This document shows positions 36,788 to 45,361 of a stretch of DNA of 64,000 bases, piece by piece; position 1 is the first letter of the stretch, and each line of letters begins with the position of its first letter. Below the pieces are notes generated by a model. That model did no database searches and was not told where the DNA came from. It saw nothing but the letters and a program-made list of their open reading frames with translations. Made by a program: the position numbers and the translations under genes. This stretch comes from Spirosoma agri (GTDB taxonomy: Bacteria > Bacteroidota > Bacteroidia > Cytophagales > Spirosomataceae): NCBI RefSeq assembly GCF_010747415.1, contig NZ_JAAGNZ010000001.1:496001-560000 (forward strand), in the 5' to 3' direction.

Positions 36788-36879
36788 TAACAAAGACTGG
36801 TTTGGTTGATCAATGAATTGCCGCGTCGGCGCCGTTGCGGTGTTATTGATCATTGGAAACCAGTTTCTGTTGTTTGTTA
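36788..36879. repeat. Imperfect long palindrome upstream of hydrolase/sigma operon
   Basis: Three nested inverted segments share one centre: TAACAAA (36788-36794) with TTTGTTA (36873-36879), ACTGGTTT (36796-36803) with AAACCAGT (36857-36864), and TGATCAAT (36807-36814) with ATTGATCA (36845-36852). The centre, near 36831, is GC-rich and contains GGCGCC. It sits just before the hydrolase start, so it may be an operator or a structured 5' leader. Confidence 0.6.
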
Positions 36880-36922
36880 CAGTAAGCTTCGTTTTTTTTT
36901 ATCCGGCTCTATTGTAGGTTTA

Positions 36923-36978
36923 TAATTAAGAAGGCCATGCCGATTCTGATTAAAGAATTGGCATGGCCTTCTTAATTA
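36923..36978. repeat. Long hairpin, 25-bp stem
   Basis: Perfect 19-bp arms (36923-36941 and 36960-36978), continued inward by a G-T wobble and five more pairs (36943-36947 with 36954-36958) around the 6-nt loop GATTAA. There is no T-tract on either side, so it is not a standard terminator. Confidence 0.8.
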
Positions 36979-37197
36979 GTCTGAAGCGTCGGATGGGGTA
37001 ACGGAAGAGAGTCAAACGCACATAGCCGCGATACTAAAACAGGCTGACATTGTTGGGTAAACAAGCGACTGTACTACAGGCTGGTAGGACAGAAACTCAT
37101 AGTCAGATAGCAGGGTAATGCGCAACTACGGAAATGGCTGATTGTCGAAGCCGTCGCGTCTGAAATGAAGATGAATGCTGTCCGGGACAGTTCATAA

Positions 37198-37259
37198 AAC
37201 AAATTGGGTCTGTAAGTTATAGATTATGTGAATTCTATAACTTATAGACCCAATTTGTT
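37198..37259 (-). terminator. Long hairpin, likely TetR-gene terminator
   Basis: 26-bp inverted repeat with one wobble (37198-37223 and 37234-37259, 10-nt loop), 12 bp past the TetR stop codon. On the minus strand it is followed by TTTTATG, so it can act as a terminator, though the stem is much longer than needed. Confidence 0.6.
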
Positions 37260-37270
37260 AAGCGTTAACT

Positions 37271-37948
37271 TTACCACTGAGCAATTGGCAAATGTGCCGA
37301 CTGCAACTCTAGGTTAACTTCTTTTGATTGAATTGCCATTTTATTCAAGGAAATATAGATTGTTTTAACGGCGTTTTCGATGCGTTTCCAACCTTCCTCG
37401 CTCCGTAAATCAATGCTAATCATTGTGCGATCGTTCTGAGCCATAATCGTCAGATAAGTCATCGCGCCAAGAACAATTGCTGAAATTGCCTGAGTGTCAG
37501 CACCTTTAACGAACGATAACTGCTCAACAAGGCGCGTCATTTCTTCGTCCTGTGCTTTAGCCGTTGTTTCCGCGATCGAATCATTTTCGATAACGGTCGC
37601 TTTCAGAATCTCACGGGCTGCTTTGAACGTCCGGAAGTAACGGTAAGTCTGAATCACCTGACGATACCAAATACGCGCTACGTCAGATTCTTGTAAAGGA
37701 CGAATTTGGTCCAGCACAGCTGGATTGAATACTGGAAAGAGTTTACCCATCTTCACATAGTATTCCAGAAGTCCCTCCATACCACCGAAGTAGCGGTAAA
37801 TCAGTACTTTACTGACATTAGCCTTTTCAGCTACCCGATTGACTCCCACACCTTCCAGACCCCGCTCTGCGATTACTTCTTCCAGCGCTTCTACGATCCG
37901 CTGAGTTGTTTTAGCGCGGTTACGTCTGACCTTTTCGTCCTTCTCCAT
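37271..37948 (-). CDS. TetR/AcrR-family transcriptional regulator
   Basis: A 225-residue one-component repressor. The N-terminal helix-turn-helix (about residues 12-60) reads RIVEALEEVIAERGLEGVGV, then NRVAEKANVSKVLIYRYFGG, with the classic YRYF end of the recognition helix. The C-terminal ligand-binding half (about 70-215) is helical with no diagnostic motif. It starts ATG 37948 with a very basic N-terminus (MEKDEKVRRNRAKTTQ). It is monocistronic, with no transporter or enzyme gene beside it that would reveal the target; it may act in trans. Confidence 0.88.
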   Translation of the reverse strand: MEKDEKVRRNRAKTTQRIVEALEEVIAERGLEGVGVNRVAEKANVSKVLIYRYFGGMEGLLEYYVKMGKLFPVFNPAVLDQIRPLQESDVARIWYRQVIQTYRYFRTFKAAREILKATVIENDSIAETTAKAQDEEMTRLVEQLSFVKGADTQAISAIVLGAMTYLTIMAQNDRTMISIDLRSEEGWKRIENAVKTIYISLNKMAIQSKEVNLELQSAHLPIAQW

Positions 37949-38337
37949 GTATCTAAGAATGCATTAAAATTCAAAACATTATATCAATTTGACGTAATCA
38001 GAAAGGCGTGGTCACATTGAGAATGTGCGATCCACAAAATTGTAACGATAGATTACGGGTATTAACACGAATTATAGTACTTCTCTCTTTTATACTTACA
38101 AAACGGGTTTATGTACGTTTATCTTGTATTTAACGCTTAACTCGTTTTGTTACAAACCAATATGAGATGTTACTCGATAATACTATCTTGGCAATAGTAA
38201 GTATTTTTTGCGCAATTAACAAATTTAATAGTACGAAAATATAGTTATTACAAGATACCATTTTTTCGGATCGAATAACAGAAACATAAAAAAAGCTGCT
38301 CACAGTATCGTAAGCAGCTTTTCTTTTCGTGTTCCTG
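37949..38337. other. Intergenic region between TetR gene and tRNA-Gln
   Basis: 389 bp, AT-rich. It holds the promoter of the TetR gene (no clear box seen) and, at its right end, the terminator of tRNA-Gln. A frame at 38130-38366 runs into the tRNA and is not coding. Confidence 0.5.
38291..38322 (-). terminator. Terminator of tRNA-Gln
   Basis: Perfect 10-bp arms AAAAGCTGCT (38291-38300) and AGCAGCTTTT (38313-38322). The minus strand continues with TTTATG, 16 bp past the tRNA 3' end. Confidence 0.85.
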
Positions 38338-38408
38338 TTGCCCGAGAAGGATTCGAACCTCCACAAACAGAACCAAAATCTGTCGTCCTACCCTTAGACG
38401 ATCGGGCA
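38338..38408 (-). tRNA. tRNA-Gln (anticodon TTG)
   Basis: Cloverleaf read on the minus strand: acceptor TGCCCGA (38408-38402) pairs with TCGGGCA (38345-38339). The anticodon stem ACAGA/TCTGT encloses the loop TTTTGGT, giving anticodon TTG (codon CAA). The T-loop is GTTCGAATC. Discriminator base A is at 38338; CCA is not encoded. Confidence 0.95.
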
Positions 38409-38418
38409 ATTGCGAGTG

Positions 38419-38450
38419 CAAAGATAAGGGCCTGAACTAGTCAAAAACAA
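38419..38450 (-). promoter_or_regulatory. Candidate promoter of tRNA-Gln
   Basis: Minus-strand -7 box TATCTTTG at 38426-38419, with TTG at 38450-38448, 21 bp upstream. The tRNA 5' end is 11 bp downstream of the box, a fitting distance. Confidence 0.55.
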
Positions 38451-38525
38451 GTACTGGCCTTAAAAAAATCTGATTTTTGCACCGCTTTTCCGTTTTCTCG
38501 CTGACTATCAGTCCGTTCTTTTTTG

Positions 38526-39401
38526 TTAGACAGCGCTTACAATAGCCTCGGCAGCTATCTTTTTTATTAGCCCCTGCAACACTTTGCCCGGACCACACTC
38601 AATAAATTCGGTTGCCCCATCAGCTGTCATACGCTCAACCGACTGTGTCCATCGGACGGGTGCAGTTAATTGGGCAATTAAATTAGCCTTAATAATAGCC
38701 GGATCGGTCGTTGGCTGAGCGTTCACGTTTTGGTAAATTGGGCAACGGGGCTCGCTGAAGGTCATTTCTTCAACCGCTCTGGCAAATTCTTCACGGGCAG
38801 GTTCCATAAACGGGGAGTGGAATGCTCCGCCGACAGGTAAGGGTAATACCCGCTTTGCCCCCGCAGCTTTCAGTTGTTCTGCCGCCAGTTCTATACCAGC
38901 CATGCTGCCGGAAATAACAACCTGACCAGGACAATTGTAATTGGCAGGTACGATGGTTTCGCTAGTAATACCGGCGCAGATCCGCTCGATCACATCGTCG
39001 GCCAGCCCTAATACCGCAGCCATACCCGATGGAGCTACTTCACAGGCCTTCTGCATGGCAGTGGCGCGAATGGATGCCAGTGTCAACCCATTCTCAAAGG
39101 AGAGTACACCTGCCGCCGTCAAGGCAGATAACTCGCCCAATGAGTGCCCGGCTACCATATCCGGAGCGAACGAATCTGTCGTAAGCGCTAACACAACCCC
39201 ATGGAGCAGCACCGCTGGTTGTGTATAGATCGTTTGCTTCAACTCCTGCTCCGTTCCTTCAAACATGATCCGGGTCAGATCATAGCCCAGTAGTTGGTTC
39301 GCCTGATCGAATAGCTGACGGGCGGCTTCGGAATGTTGATAGAGGTCAAGACCCATGCCCCGAAATTGAGAGCCCTGGCCGGGAAATACGTATGCTTTCA
39401 T
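38526..39401 (-). CDS. fabD: Malonyl-CoA:ACP transacylase
   Basis: Loads malonyl groups onto acyl carrier protein for fatty-acid synthesis in the cytosol. It is 291 residues and full length. The N-terminus FPGQGSQFRGMG is diagnostic. The nucleophile motif is GHSLGELSALTAAG (Ser87). The conserved QPAVLLHG and the His segment GGAFHSPFMEPA (about residue 190) are present. The start ATG 39401 is directly before AYVFPGQGSQ. It stands alone and is not next to fabH, fabF or acpP here. It is divergent from the sdh operon, with 421 bp between. Confidence 0.96.
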   Translation of the reverse strand: MKAYVFPGQGSQFRGMGLDLYQHSEAARQLFDQANQLLGYDLTRIMFEGTEQELKQTIYTQPAVLLHGVVLALTTDSFAPDMVAGHSLGELSALTAAGVLSFENGLTLASIRATAMQKACEVAPSGMAAVLGLADDVIERICAGITSETIVPANYNCPGQVVISGSMAGIELAAEQLKAAGAKRVLPLPVGGAFHSPFMEPAREEFARAVEEMTFSEPRCPIYQNVNAQPTTDPAIIKANLIAQLTAPVRWTQSVERMTADGATEFIECGPGKVLQGLIKKIAAEAIVSAV

Positions 39402-39822
39402 AGACTATAAGGCCAACAAGACATGTGGCCGGATTAACAAATACGGTTTATAGAGATACTAGAGGACCGTGTGACTGACAAATTAACGGGACTCCGTACA
39501 CTTAGTCAAGAAACTGACGCGATTCAATTAGTAAGATGCTGATTTTTAGTAAGTTGGCAGCAATCTGCTTATAGGCCGTCGGGTAAGCGGAAAATTAAAG
39601 GAAAGAACCCGCTTTTTTGATGTGGATGACAAACAAAAATTTGACACACTCTGTTGTGAAAATAACCAGTTTGTCTAATTTTTACCGGCTCTATATTAGA
39701 CAGAAGTTTGCTGAAAATGGGGTTTAAAGTTGTTTGCATCGGGTTTGTGCTTTAGCTTTGATGCGCCGTTTAAATCGGCTTTTTCTCAATAGTTTACACC
39801 AAATTTTCATGTCATTTGCCAT
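39402..39822. other. Divergent regulatory region fabD/sdhC
   Basis: 421 bp without a gene. It contains one good plus-strand promoter candidate (39753-39760) near the sdhC side. I saw no repeat or RNA gene. Confidence 0.5.
39730..39760 (+). promoter_or_regulatory. Candidate promoter of sdhCAB
   Basis: -7 box TAGCTTTG (39753-39760) with TTG at 39730-39732, 20 bp upstream. It is 62 bp before sdhC and fits the TTG-N19-21-TAnnTTTG pattern. Confidence 0.5.
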
Positions 39823-40518
39823 ATGGCTTGGGTAATACAAACACTATCCAGCTCCCTCGGCCGCAAGGTTATTATGTCGCTGACGGGGCTTTTTCTGAGT
39901 AGCTTTCTGATTGTTCACATGGCTGGTAATTTGCAGCTTTTCAAGGGTGATAACGGTCGGGCTTTCAATGAGTACACGTACTTCATGACCCACAATCCGC
40001 TTATCATCACTGTATCGTATCTGCTCTACACGTCTATTCTGGTCCATGCGCTTATGGCCTGGATTCTGACGCGCCACAATCAGGATTCCCGTCCTGTAAA
40101 GTACGCGTATAGTAAGCCTGAAGCGAACAGCGACTGGTCGTCGCGTAACATGGGTATTCTGGGTACGATACTCTTGTTGTTCATCATCATCCATATGCGG
40201 ACCTTTTGGTATGAGATGCACTTTGGCTCTGTTCCAATGGCCGAATACGACGGGAAGCAATACAAAGACCTGTACGCGGTCGTGAAAGAGGCTTTTAGTC
40301 AGTGGTGGTATGTACTGCTCTATGTAGTCTGCATGATTGCCATTGGTTTTCACCTAGCGCATGGTTTCCAGAGTGGTTTTCAATCGTTTGGTATCCGGCA
40401 CAAGAAATACACACCCCTCATCGAGTTTGTGGGTAAATATTTCTTTGCTATCGTTATTCCGGCCGCTTTTGCCGCTATGCCGATTTACGTGTTCTTACAG
40501 GTTCATGGAATTATATAA
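39823..40518 (+). CDS. sdhC: Succinate dehydrogenase cytochrome b subunit (di-heme, B-type)
   Basis: The membrane anchor and quinone-binding subunit of succinate:quinone oxidoreductase, 231 residues with five predicted helices. His residues for two hemes lie in the helices (FLIVHMAGN, ILVHALMAW, IIIHMRTFWYEMHFG, AIGFHLAHGFQSGFQSFG). The pattern matches the single-subunit cytochrome b558 type of epsilonproteobacteria and Bacteroidota, so no sdhD is expected, and none is present. The ATG at 39823 precedes WVIQTLSSSLGRKVIMSLTG, the usual N-terminus. First gene of sdhCAB. Confidence 0.93.
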   Translation: MAWVIQTLSSSLGRKVIMSLTGLFLSSFLIVHMAGNLQLFKGDNGRAFNEYTYFMTHNPLIITVSYLLYTSILVHALMAWILTRHNQDSRPVKYAYSKPEANSDWSSRNMGILGTILLLFIIIHMRTFWYEMHFGSVPMAEYDGKQYKDLYAVVKEAFSQWWYVLLYVVCMIAIGFHLAHGFQSGFQSFGIRHKKYTPLIEFVGKYFFAIVIPAAFAAMPIYVFLQVHGII

Positions 40519-40603
40519 TGAGTGAAAGAGCAAAAGAGAGGAGGAGCGTTGTTTTTCACTCTTTCATTCTTTCACACTTTCGCCTTTTACTTTTTAAGAA
40601 GGT

Positions 40604-42541
40604 ATGAAACTGGAATCTAAAATTCCCGAAGGTCCTCTAGCCGAAAAATGGAGTCGGCAAAAATTTGGCTTGAAGCTGGTGAATCCAGCCAATAAGCGTA
40701 AATATGAGATCATTATCGTGGGCACTGGCTTGGCTGGTGCATCAGCGGCAGCTTCACTGGCTGAGTTGGGGTACAGTGTCAAAGCATTCTGCTTTCAGGA
40801 TAGCCCCCGTCGGGCTCACTCCATTGCGGCTCAGGGTGGTATAAATGCCGCTAAGAATTACCAAAACGATGGCGACAGCGTATTCCGGCTGTTCTACGAT
40901 ACGGTCAAGGGTGGCGATTATCGCGCTCGGGAAGGTAACGTACACCGGCTGGCTGAAGTCAGTGTCAATATCATTGACCAGTGCGTAGCGCAGGGCGTGC
41001 CGTTCGCTCGTGAATACGGTGGTCTGCTGGCAAACCGCTCCTTCGGTGGCTCGCAGGTATCGCGTACGTTTTATGCGCGTGGTCAAACTGGTCAGCAATT
41101 GCTGTTGGGTGCCTACTCGGCGTTGAGCCGTCAGGTTGCCAACGGTAAAGTGAAATTATACCCACGCACCGAAATGCTCGACCTTGTGGTTGAGGGTGGA
41201 AAAGCGCGCGGTATCATTACCCGTAACCTGATTACGGGTAAAATCGAATCTCATTCCGCGCACGCCGTGCTGCTTTGCACGGGTGGCTATGGTAACGTAT
41301 TCTACCTGTCAACGAATGCGATGGGATCGAATGCGACAGCTGCGTGGCGGGCGCACAAAAAAGGTGCTTTGTTTGCCAATCCCTGCTTTACACAGATTCA
41401 CCCAACGTGTATTCCGGTATCGGGCCACTACCAGTCGAAACTGACACTGATGTCGGAATCGCTGCGGAATGATGGCCGGGTTTGGGCACCGAAGTCGAAG
41501 GAAGATGCGCAGAAAATTCAGAAGGGTGAGTTGAAGGCAACCGACCTGGCCGAAGATGCGCGCGACTACTTCTTGGAGCGCCGTTATCCGGCTTTTGGTA
41601 ACCTCGTACCACGTGACGTAGCATCTCGTAACGCTAAGAATATGTGCGACGAAGGTCGTGGCGTTAGTAAAACCGGTCTGGCTGTTTATCTGGATTTTGC
41701 CGATGCGATCAAACGCGACGGGCAGAAGACGATCGAGGCTAAGTACGGTAACCTCTTCGAGATGTACGAAAAGATCACCGGCGAGAACCCATACGAGACG
41801 CCGATGATGATCTACCCCGCTGTTCACTACACGATGGGCGGTTTGTGGGTCGATTACAACCTGATGACAACGATTCCGGGTCTGTACGCGCTCGGCGAAG
41901 CGAATTTCTCCGACCACGGAGCTAACCGGTTGGGTGCTTCGGCGCTGATGCAGGGACTAGCCGATGGTTATTTTGTCATTCCCTATACGGTTGGTGATTA
42001 CTTGGCAACGATTGGTCCTGCCGACAAAATACCGGTCGATGCGCCTGCATTTAAGGAAGCAGAAAAGAAAGTGCATGACCAGATCGAACGCCTTTTAGCC
42101 ATTAAAGGGGAGCGTCCGGTTGACGACCTGCATAAAGAATTAGGCCATATCATGTGGGAGTACTGCGGCATGGGCCGTACTGCCGAAGGGCTGCAAATTG
42201 CCCGTGAGAAAATCAAGGCACTTAAGAAGGAGTTCTGGACAAATGTCAGAGTGTTGGGCGATTCGCAGGAAATGAACCAGGCCCTGGAAGGTGCTTCACG
42301 CGTGGCCGATTTCATCGAATTAGGTGCGCTGATGGTTGAAGATGCACTGAATCGGAATGAGTCCTGTGGTGGTCACTTCCGCGAGGAGTACCAGACGCCC
42401 GATGGGGAGGCCCTCCGTGACGATGAGAACTACGCTTACGTAGCCGCCTGGGAGTTTCAGGGTGAAGACAAGCCTGAACTGCTCAACAAAGAGGAGTTGG
42501 TGTTCGAAAACGTGAAACTGACACAGCGTAGTTATAAATAA
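40604..42541 (+). CDS. sdhA: Succinate dehydrogenase/fumarate reductase flavoprotein subunit
   Basis: A 645-residue catalytic subunit with covalent FAD, oxidising succinate to fumarate. The Rossmann motif is [20 protein letters not shown] (about residues 38-57). The FAD-linking His lies in [19 protein letters not shown] (about 66-84). Catalytic-loop segments include HPTCIPVSG and [20 protein letters not shown], and the C-terminal domain is of the fumarate-reductase type. It is 85 bp after sdhC, with a GAGTGAA-type inverted element in the gap, and 88 bp before sdhB. Confidence 0.97.
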   Translation: MKLESKIPEGPLAEKWSRQKFGLKLVNPANKRKYEIIIVGTGLAGASAAASLAELGYSVKAFCFQDSPRRAHSIAAQGGINAAKNYQNDGDSVFRLFYDTVKGGDYRAREGNVHRLAEVSVNIIDQCVAQGVPFAREYGGLLANRSFGGSQVSRTFYARGQTGQQLLLGAYSALSRQVANGKVKLYPRTEMLDLVVEGGKARGIITRNLITGKIESHSAHAVLLCTGGYGNVFYLSTNAMGSNATAAWRAHKKGALFANPCFTQIHPTCIPVSGHYQSKLTLMSESLRNDGRVWAPKSKEDAQKIQKGELKATDLAEDARDYFLERRYPAFGNLVPRDVASRNAKNMCDEGRGVSKTGLAVYLDFADAIKRDGQKTIEAKYGNLFEMYEKITGENPYETPMMIYPAVHYTMGGLWVDYNLMTTIPGLYALGEANFSDHGANRLGASALMQGLADGYFVIPYTVGDYLATIGPADKIPVDAPAFKEAEKKVHDQIERLLAIKGERPVDDLHKELGHIMWEYCGMGRTAEGLQIAREKIKALKKEFWTNVRVLGDSQEMNQALEGASRVADFIELGALMVEDALNRNESCGGHFREEYQTPDGEALRDDENYAYVAAWEFQGEDKPELLNKEELVFENVKLTQRSYK

Positions 42542-42629
42542 GTTTTCAGAGATAAGCCTTTCGTTTTAGCTGCTAATGGCGTAAAAAGTCATTGGCGATT
42601 AGGAACAGAGACTTGAAAACGCTCAAACA

Positions 42630-43382
42630 ATGAAGATTAATCTAAAAGTCTGGAGACAGAAAAATAGCAATACAGAAGGTAAACTGGTTGAATATAATCT
42701 GGATAACGTATCGGAAGATATGTCGTTCTTGGAAATGTTCGACGTACTGAATGACTCTCTCACTCGAAAAGGAGAAGATCCGGTTACCTTCGACCATGAC
42801 TGCCGCGAAGGCATCTGCGGTACGTGTTCAATGTACATCAACGGTCGGGCGCATGGACCGCAAACGGGGGCAACAACCTGCCAGTTGCACATGCGTTCGT
42901 TCAACGATGGCGATACCATCGTGGTAGAACCCTGGCGGGCGCGGGCTTTCCCGGTCATCAAGGATCTGATGGTAGACCGTTCAGCGTTCGACCGGATCAT
43001 TCAGTCGGGTGGGTATGTGTCAGTCAATACGGGTTCGGCTCGTGATGCAAACGAAATACTGATTCCTCGTACCATTGCCGATGAAGCAATGGACGCGGCT
43101 GCCTGTATCGCTTGTGGAGCCTGCGTAGCAGCTTGCAAAAACGCGTCGGCTATGCTGTTTGTATCGGCTAAAGTATCTCAATTAGCTATCTTGCCACAAG
43201 GGCAGGCTGAGCACAAGGAGCGGGCCGAACGCATGGTTGCTCAGATGGACTCTGAGGGATTTGGTGCCTGTTCGTTTACCGGTGCCTGTTCCGTAGAATG
43301 TCCGAAGTCTATCTCGCTGGATCACATCGCACGGATGAACCGCGAATATCTGGGCGCAAAACTAACCTCGAACAACGCGTAG
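42630..43382 (+). CDS. sdhB: Succinate dehydrogenase iron-sulfur subunit
   Basis: A 250-residue electron-transfer subunit. The N-terminal [2Fe-2S] ferredoxin domain has [15 protein letters not shown] (about 56-69) with a fourth Cys in GATTC. The C-terminal domain has [13 protein letters not shown] (about 158-170) for the [4Fe-4S] cluster, and [20 protein letters not shown] (about 212-231), which carries the [3Fe-4S] and remaining ligands. Electrons go from the SdhA flavin to the heme/quinone sites in SdhC. Last gene of the operon, with a terminator 27 bp downstream. Confidence 0.97.
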   Translation: MKINLKVWRQKNSNTEGKLVEYNLDNVSEDMSFLEMFDVLNDSLTRKGEDPVTFDHDCREGICGTCSMYINGRAHGPQTGATTCQLHMRSFNDGDTIVVEPWRARAFPVIKDLMVDRSAFDRIIQSGGYVSVNTGSARDANEILIPRTIADEAMDAAACIACGACVAACKNASAMLFVSAKVSQLAILPQGQAEHKERAERMVAQMDSEGFGACSFTGACSVECPKSISLDHIARMNREYLGAKLTSNNA

Positions 43383-43408
43383 CGATAACGTACGTCAGGT
43401 ATATATGC

Positions 43409-43447
43409 AAAGTCCGGTCTTCTCACAGAGGACCGGACTTTCTTTTT
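43409..43447 (+). terminator. Intrinsic terminator after sdhB
   Basis: Perfect 11-bp arms (43409-43419 and 43431-43441) followed by CTTTTTAG. It lies between convergent sdhB and prfA; the A-rich left side is weak, so it mainly serves sdhCAB. Confidence 0.85.
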
Positions 43448-43464
43448 AGCGGGAAGTACTTCGC

Positions 43465-44538
43465 TTACATCGTTGCGCCTTCTTTCAACCGTTCGGCATT
43501 TTCAGCGATACGAAGTTGTTCGATGAAGTCACCGATGCCGCCATCCATTACTGCGGGCAGATTATAGACAGTCAGGCCGATACGGTGGTCGGTAACCCGG
43601 CTTTGTGGATAGTTATACGTCCGGATCTTATCGGAGCGATCACCACTACCAACCATCGTTTTGCGTTGTGAGGCTATGGCGTCGTTATGCTTCTGCAGCT
43701 CGATTTCGTAGAGTCGTGAGCGAAGAACGGTTAGTGCTTTATCGAAGTTCTTCAACTGCGAACGTTCGTCCTGACACTGAACCACCAGGCCCGTAGGAAT
43801 GTGGGTCAGGCGAACCGCCGAGTAGGTCGTGTTAACCGACTGACCACCAGCACCCGACGAACAGAACGTATCCTTCCGAATGTCATTCATGTTGATCTCA
43901 ACATCGACCTCTTCGGCTTCGGGTAGTACGGCTACGCTGGCAGCTGAGGTGTGAATGCGTCCCTGCGTTTCTGTTGCCGGTACACGCTGCACGCGGTGAA
44001 CGCCCGACTCAAACTTCAGTTTGCCGTATACATCCTCGCCTTCTACCTCGGTTATGATCTCTTTGTAACCGCCCGATGTGCCTTCGGTAAAGTCAACTAG
44101 CGACATGCGCCAGCCCATTTTCTCGCAAAACCGCTGATACATCCGGAACAGATCACCCGCGAAAATGGCCGCTTCGTCACCGCCGGTTCCACCCCGAATT
44201 TCGAGAATGACGTTTTTGCTGTCATTCGGATCTCTCGGCATCAGCATCTCCTTGAGCGTTTCCTCCAGTTCATCCCGGCGGGGCAACAACTCATCCAGTT
44301 CAACCTTAGCCATTTCCCGAAAATCCTCATCCTTTTCGGTAGCAACAATTTCTTTGGCATTATCAATCTCTTCGAGCAGTTGCTTGTAGGCCTGATACTG
44401 CACGACGATCTTTTCCAGATCTTTATATTCTTTGCTCATCTTCATGAAGCGCTTCTGATCCGAAACGGCTTCAGGCTGTACGATTTGCTGAGCTACTTCG
44501 TTGAAGCGTTCACTGATGGCTTCTAACTGGTCAAGCAT
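43465..44538 (-). CDS. prfA: Peptide chain release factor 1
   Basis: Recognises UAA and UAG in the ribosomal A site and triggers peptide release. It is 357 residues with an N-terminal coiled region and a central domain. The GGQ motif is in FCSSGAGGQSVNTTYSAVRL (about residues 222-241); this Gln is normally methylated by PrmC. The C-terminal end is RIAENAERLKEGATM. Full length with no frameshift, so it is RF1 rather than RF2. ATG 44538. It is convergent with sdhB. Confidence 0.95.
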   Translation of the reverse strand: MLDQLEAISERFNEVAQQIVQPEAVSDQKRFMKMSKEYKDLEKIVVQYQAYKQLLEEIDNAKEIVATEKDEDFREMAKVELDELLPRRDELEETLKEMLMPRDPNDSKNVILEIRGGTGGDEAAIFAGDLFRMYQRFCEKMGWRMSLVDFTEGTSGGYKEIITEVEGEDVYGKLKFESGVHRVQRVPATETQGRIHTSAASVAVLPEAEEVDVEINMNDIRKDTFCSSGAGGQSVNTTYSAVRLTHIPTGLVVQCQDERSQLKNFDKALTVLRSRLYEIELQKHNDAIASQRKTMVGSGDRSDKIRTYNYPQSRVTDHRIGLTVYNLPAVMDGGIGDFIEQLRIAENAERLKEGATM

Positions 44539-44640
44539 ATATTGGAAAGGCGTTAGATTCTAAATTATAGGAGCCGGACAATCTCGCCCAAAAAGGGTCG
44601 GGTAAAAACGCTCCGGTAGTCTAAGTCTGCGTTCGAAAAA

Positions 44641-44648
44641 CAAAATTA
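44641..44648 (-). promoter_or_regulatory. Candidate -7 box of prfA
   Basis: Minus-strand TAATTTTG at 44648-44641, 103 bp upstream of the prfA start. No clear -33 TTG at the usual spacing. Confidence 0.35.
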
Positions 44649-44754
44649 CAAAAATCCCGGCAGTTAGGCTTTATGTTTGCGATCTGCAACCAAGCCTTTC
44701 CTGACATCGTTCTTCAGAGAAATGACGAAACGTACCCCTATTAAGTTCCTGTTT

Positions 44755-45342
44755 ATGACACGCCCTGCAATTCTGGCTACCTTGTTAATCAGTGTCTTGT
44801 TCGCCTGTGGTCCCGACCGGGTGCAATACACGAATGCATTAAAACAGGAAATGGCCGACTCGAAAATCAAACGCATCACGGACGTGGATCTGGTTGAAAC
44901 GATCGATGGTATGGGCGGGAAGGTAAGCGCTGTAATTGGAAAAGAACTGGCGGCTGAACTGCAAAAAACGACGAACCCGGCAGAGCGAGTAAACTTATGT
45001 CAACTGAAAAACCTGCCCCGAACAAAGGCGATTGCTGAACGCTATGCGCTCGATATTCGTCTGCTGGGAGCCGCTGATGTGCAGAATAAGGCATTTAGTG
45101 AGAAAGAGCGGGGAATCCTGGACGCTTATCTCTATAATGCCAAACAGAAGCTAGCCCCCATTTCAAACATTCAAAAGATCAGCGATACGCTTTTCGTCTA
45201 TAATGTGGCGCTACCGGCTGACAGTCCCATCTGCGAAGCCTGTTTTGGTAAGCAGGAAGTACCGTTTGCGGTCTGGCGACTGGCTTTCAGCAAGCGCGAA
45301 GTGATTCGACGGATGAATTCGACGAAGAAACGGAAGCAATAA
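44755..45342 (+). CDS. DUF3365/Tll0287-like lipoprotein lacking the heme His
   Basis: A 195-residue lipoprotein (lipobox SVLFAC, Cys18 from this start). The layout resembles DUF3365 proteins, extracytoplasmic heme-binding sensors: an early Cys (VNLCQLKNLPRTKAIAERY), a central segment ending KLAPI, a hydrophobic strand TLFVYNVALP, then ICEACFGK. In DUF3365 that last position is usually a CxxCH heme site; here the His is Phe, so covalent c-type heme with a His ligand is not expected. ATG 44722 is an alternative start with a longer basic n-region. It is divergent from prfA and convergent with mnmH. Family assignment is by eye and moderate. Confidence 0.6.
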   Translation: MTRPAILATLLISVLFACGPDRVQYTNALKQEMADSKIKRITDVDLVETIDGMGGKVSAVIGKELAAELQKTTNPAERVNLCQLKNLPRTKAIAERYALDIRLLGAADVQNKAFSEKERGILDAYLYNAKQKLAPISNIQKISDTLFVYNVALPADSPICEACFGKQEVPFAVWRLAFSKREVIRRMNSTKKRKQ

Positions 45343-45361
45343 GTGACTTGGCCGGTATGCG

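Noticed and set aside
38130..38366. 78-codon minus-strand frame next to tRNA-Gln
   Set aside because: It overlaps the tRNA 3' half and its terminator and has no coding character.
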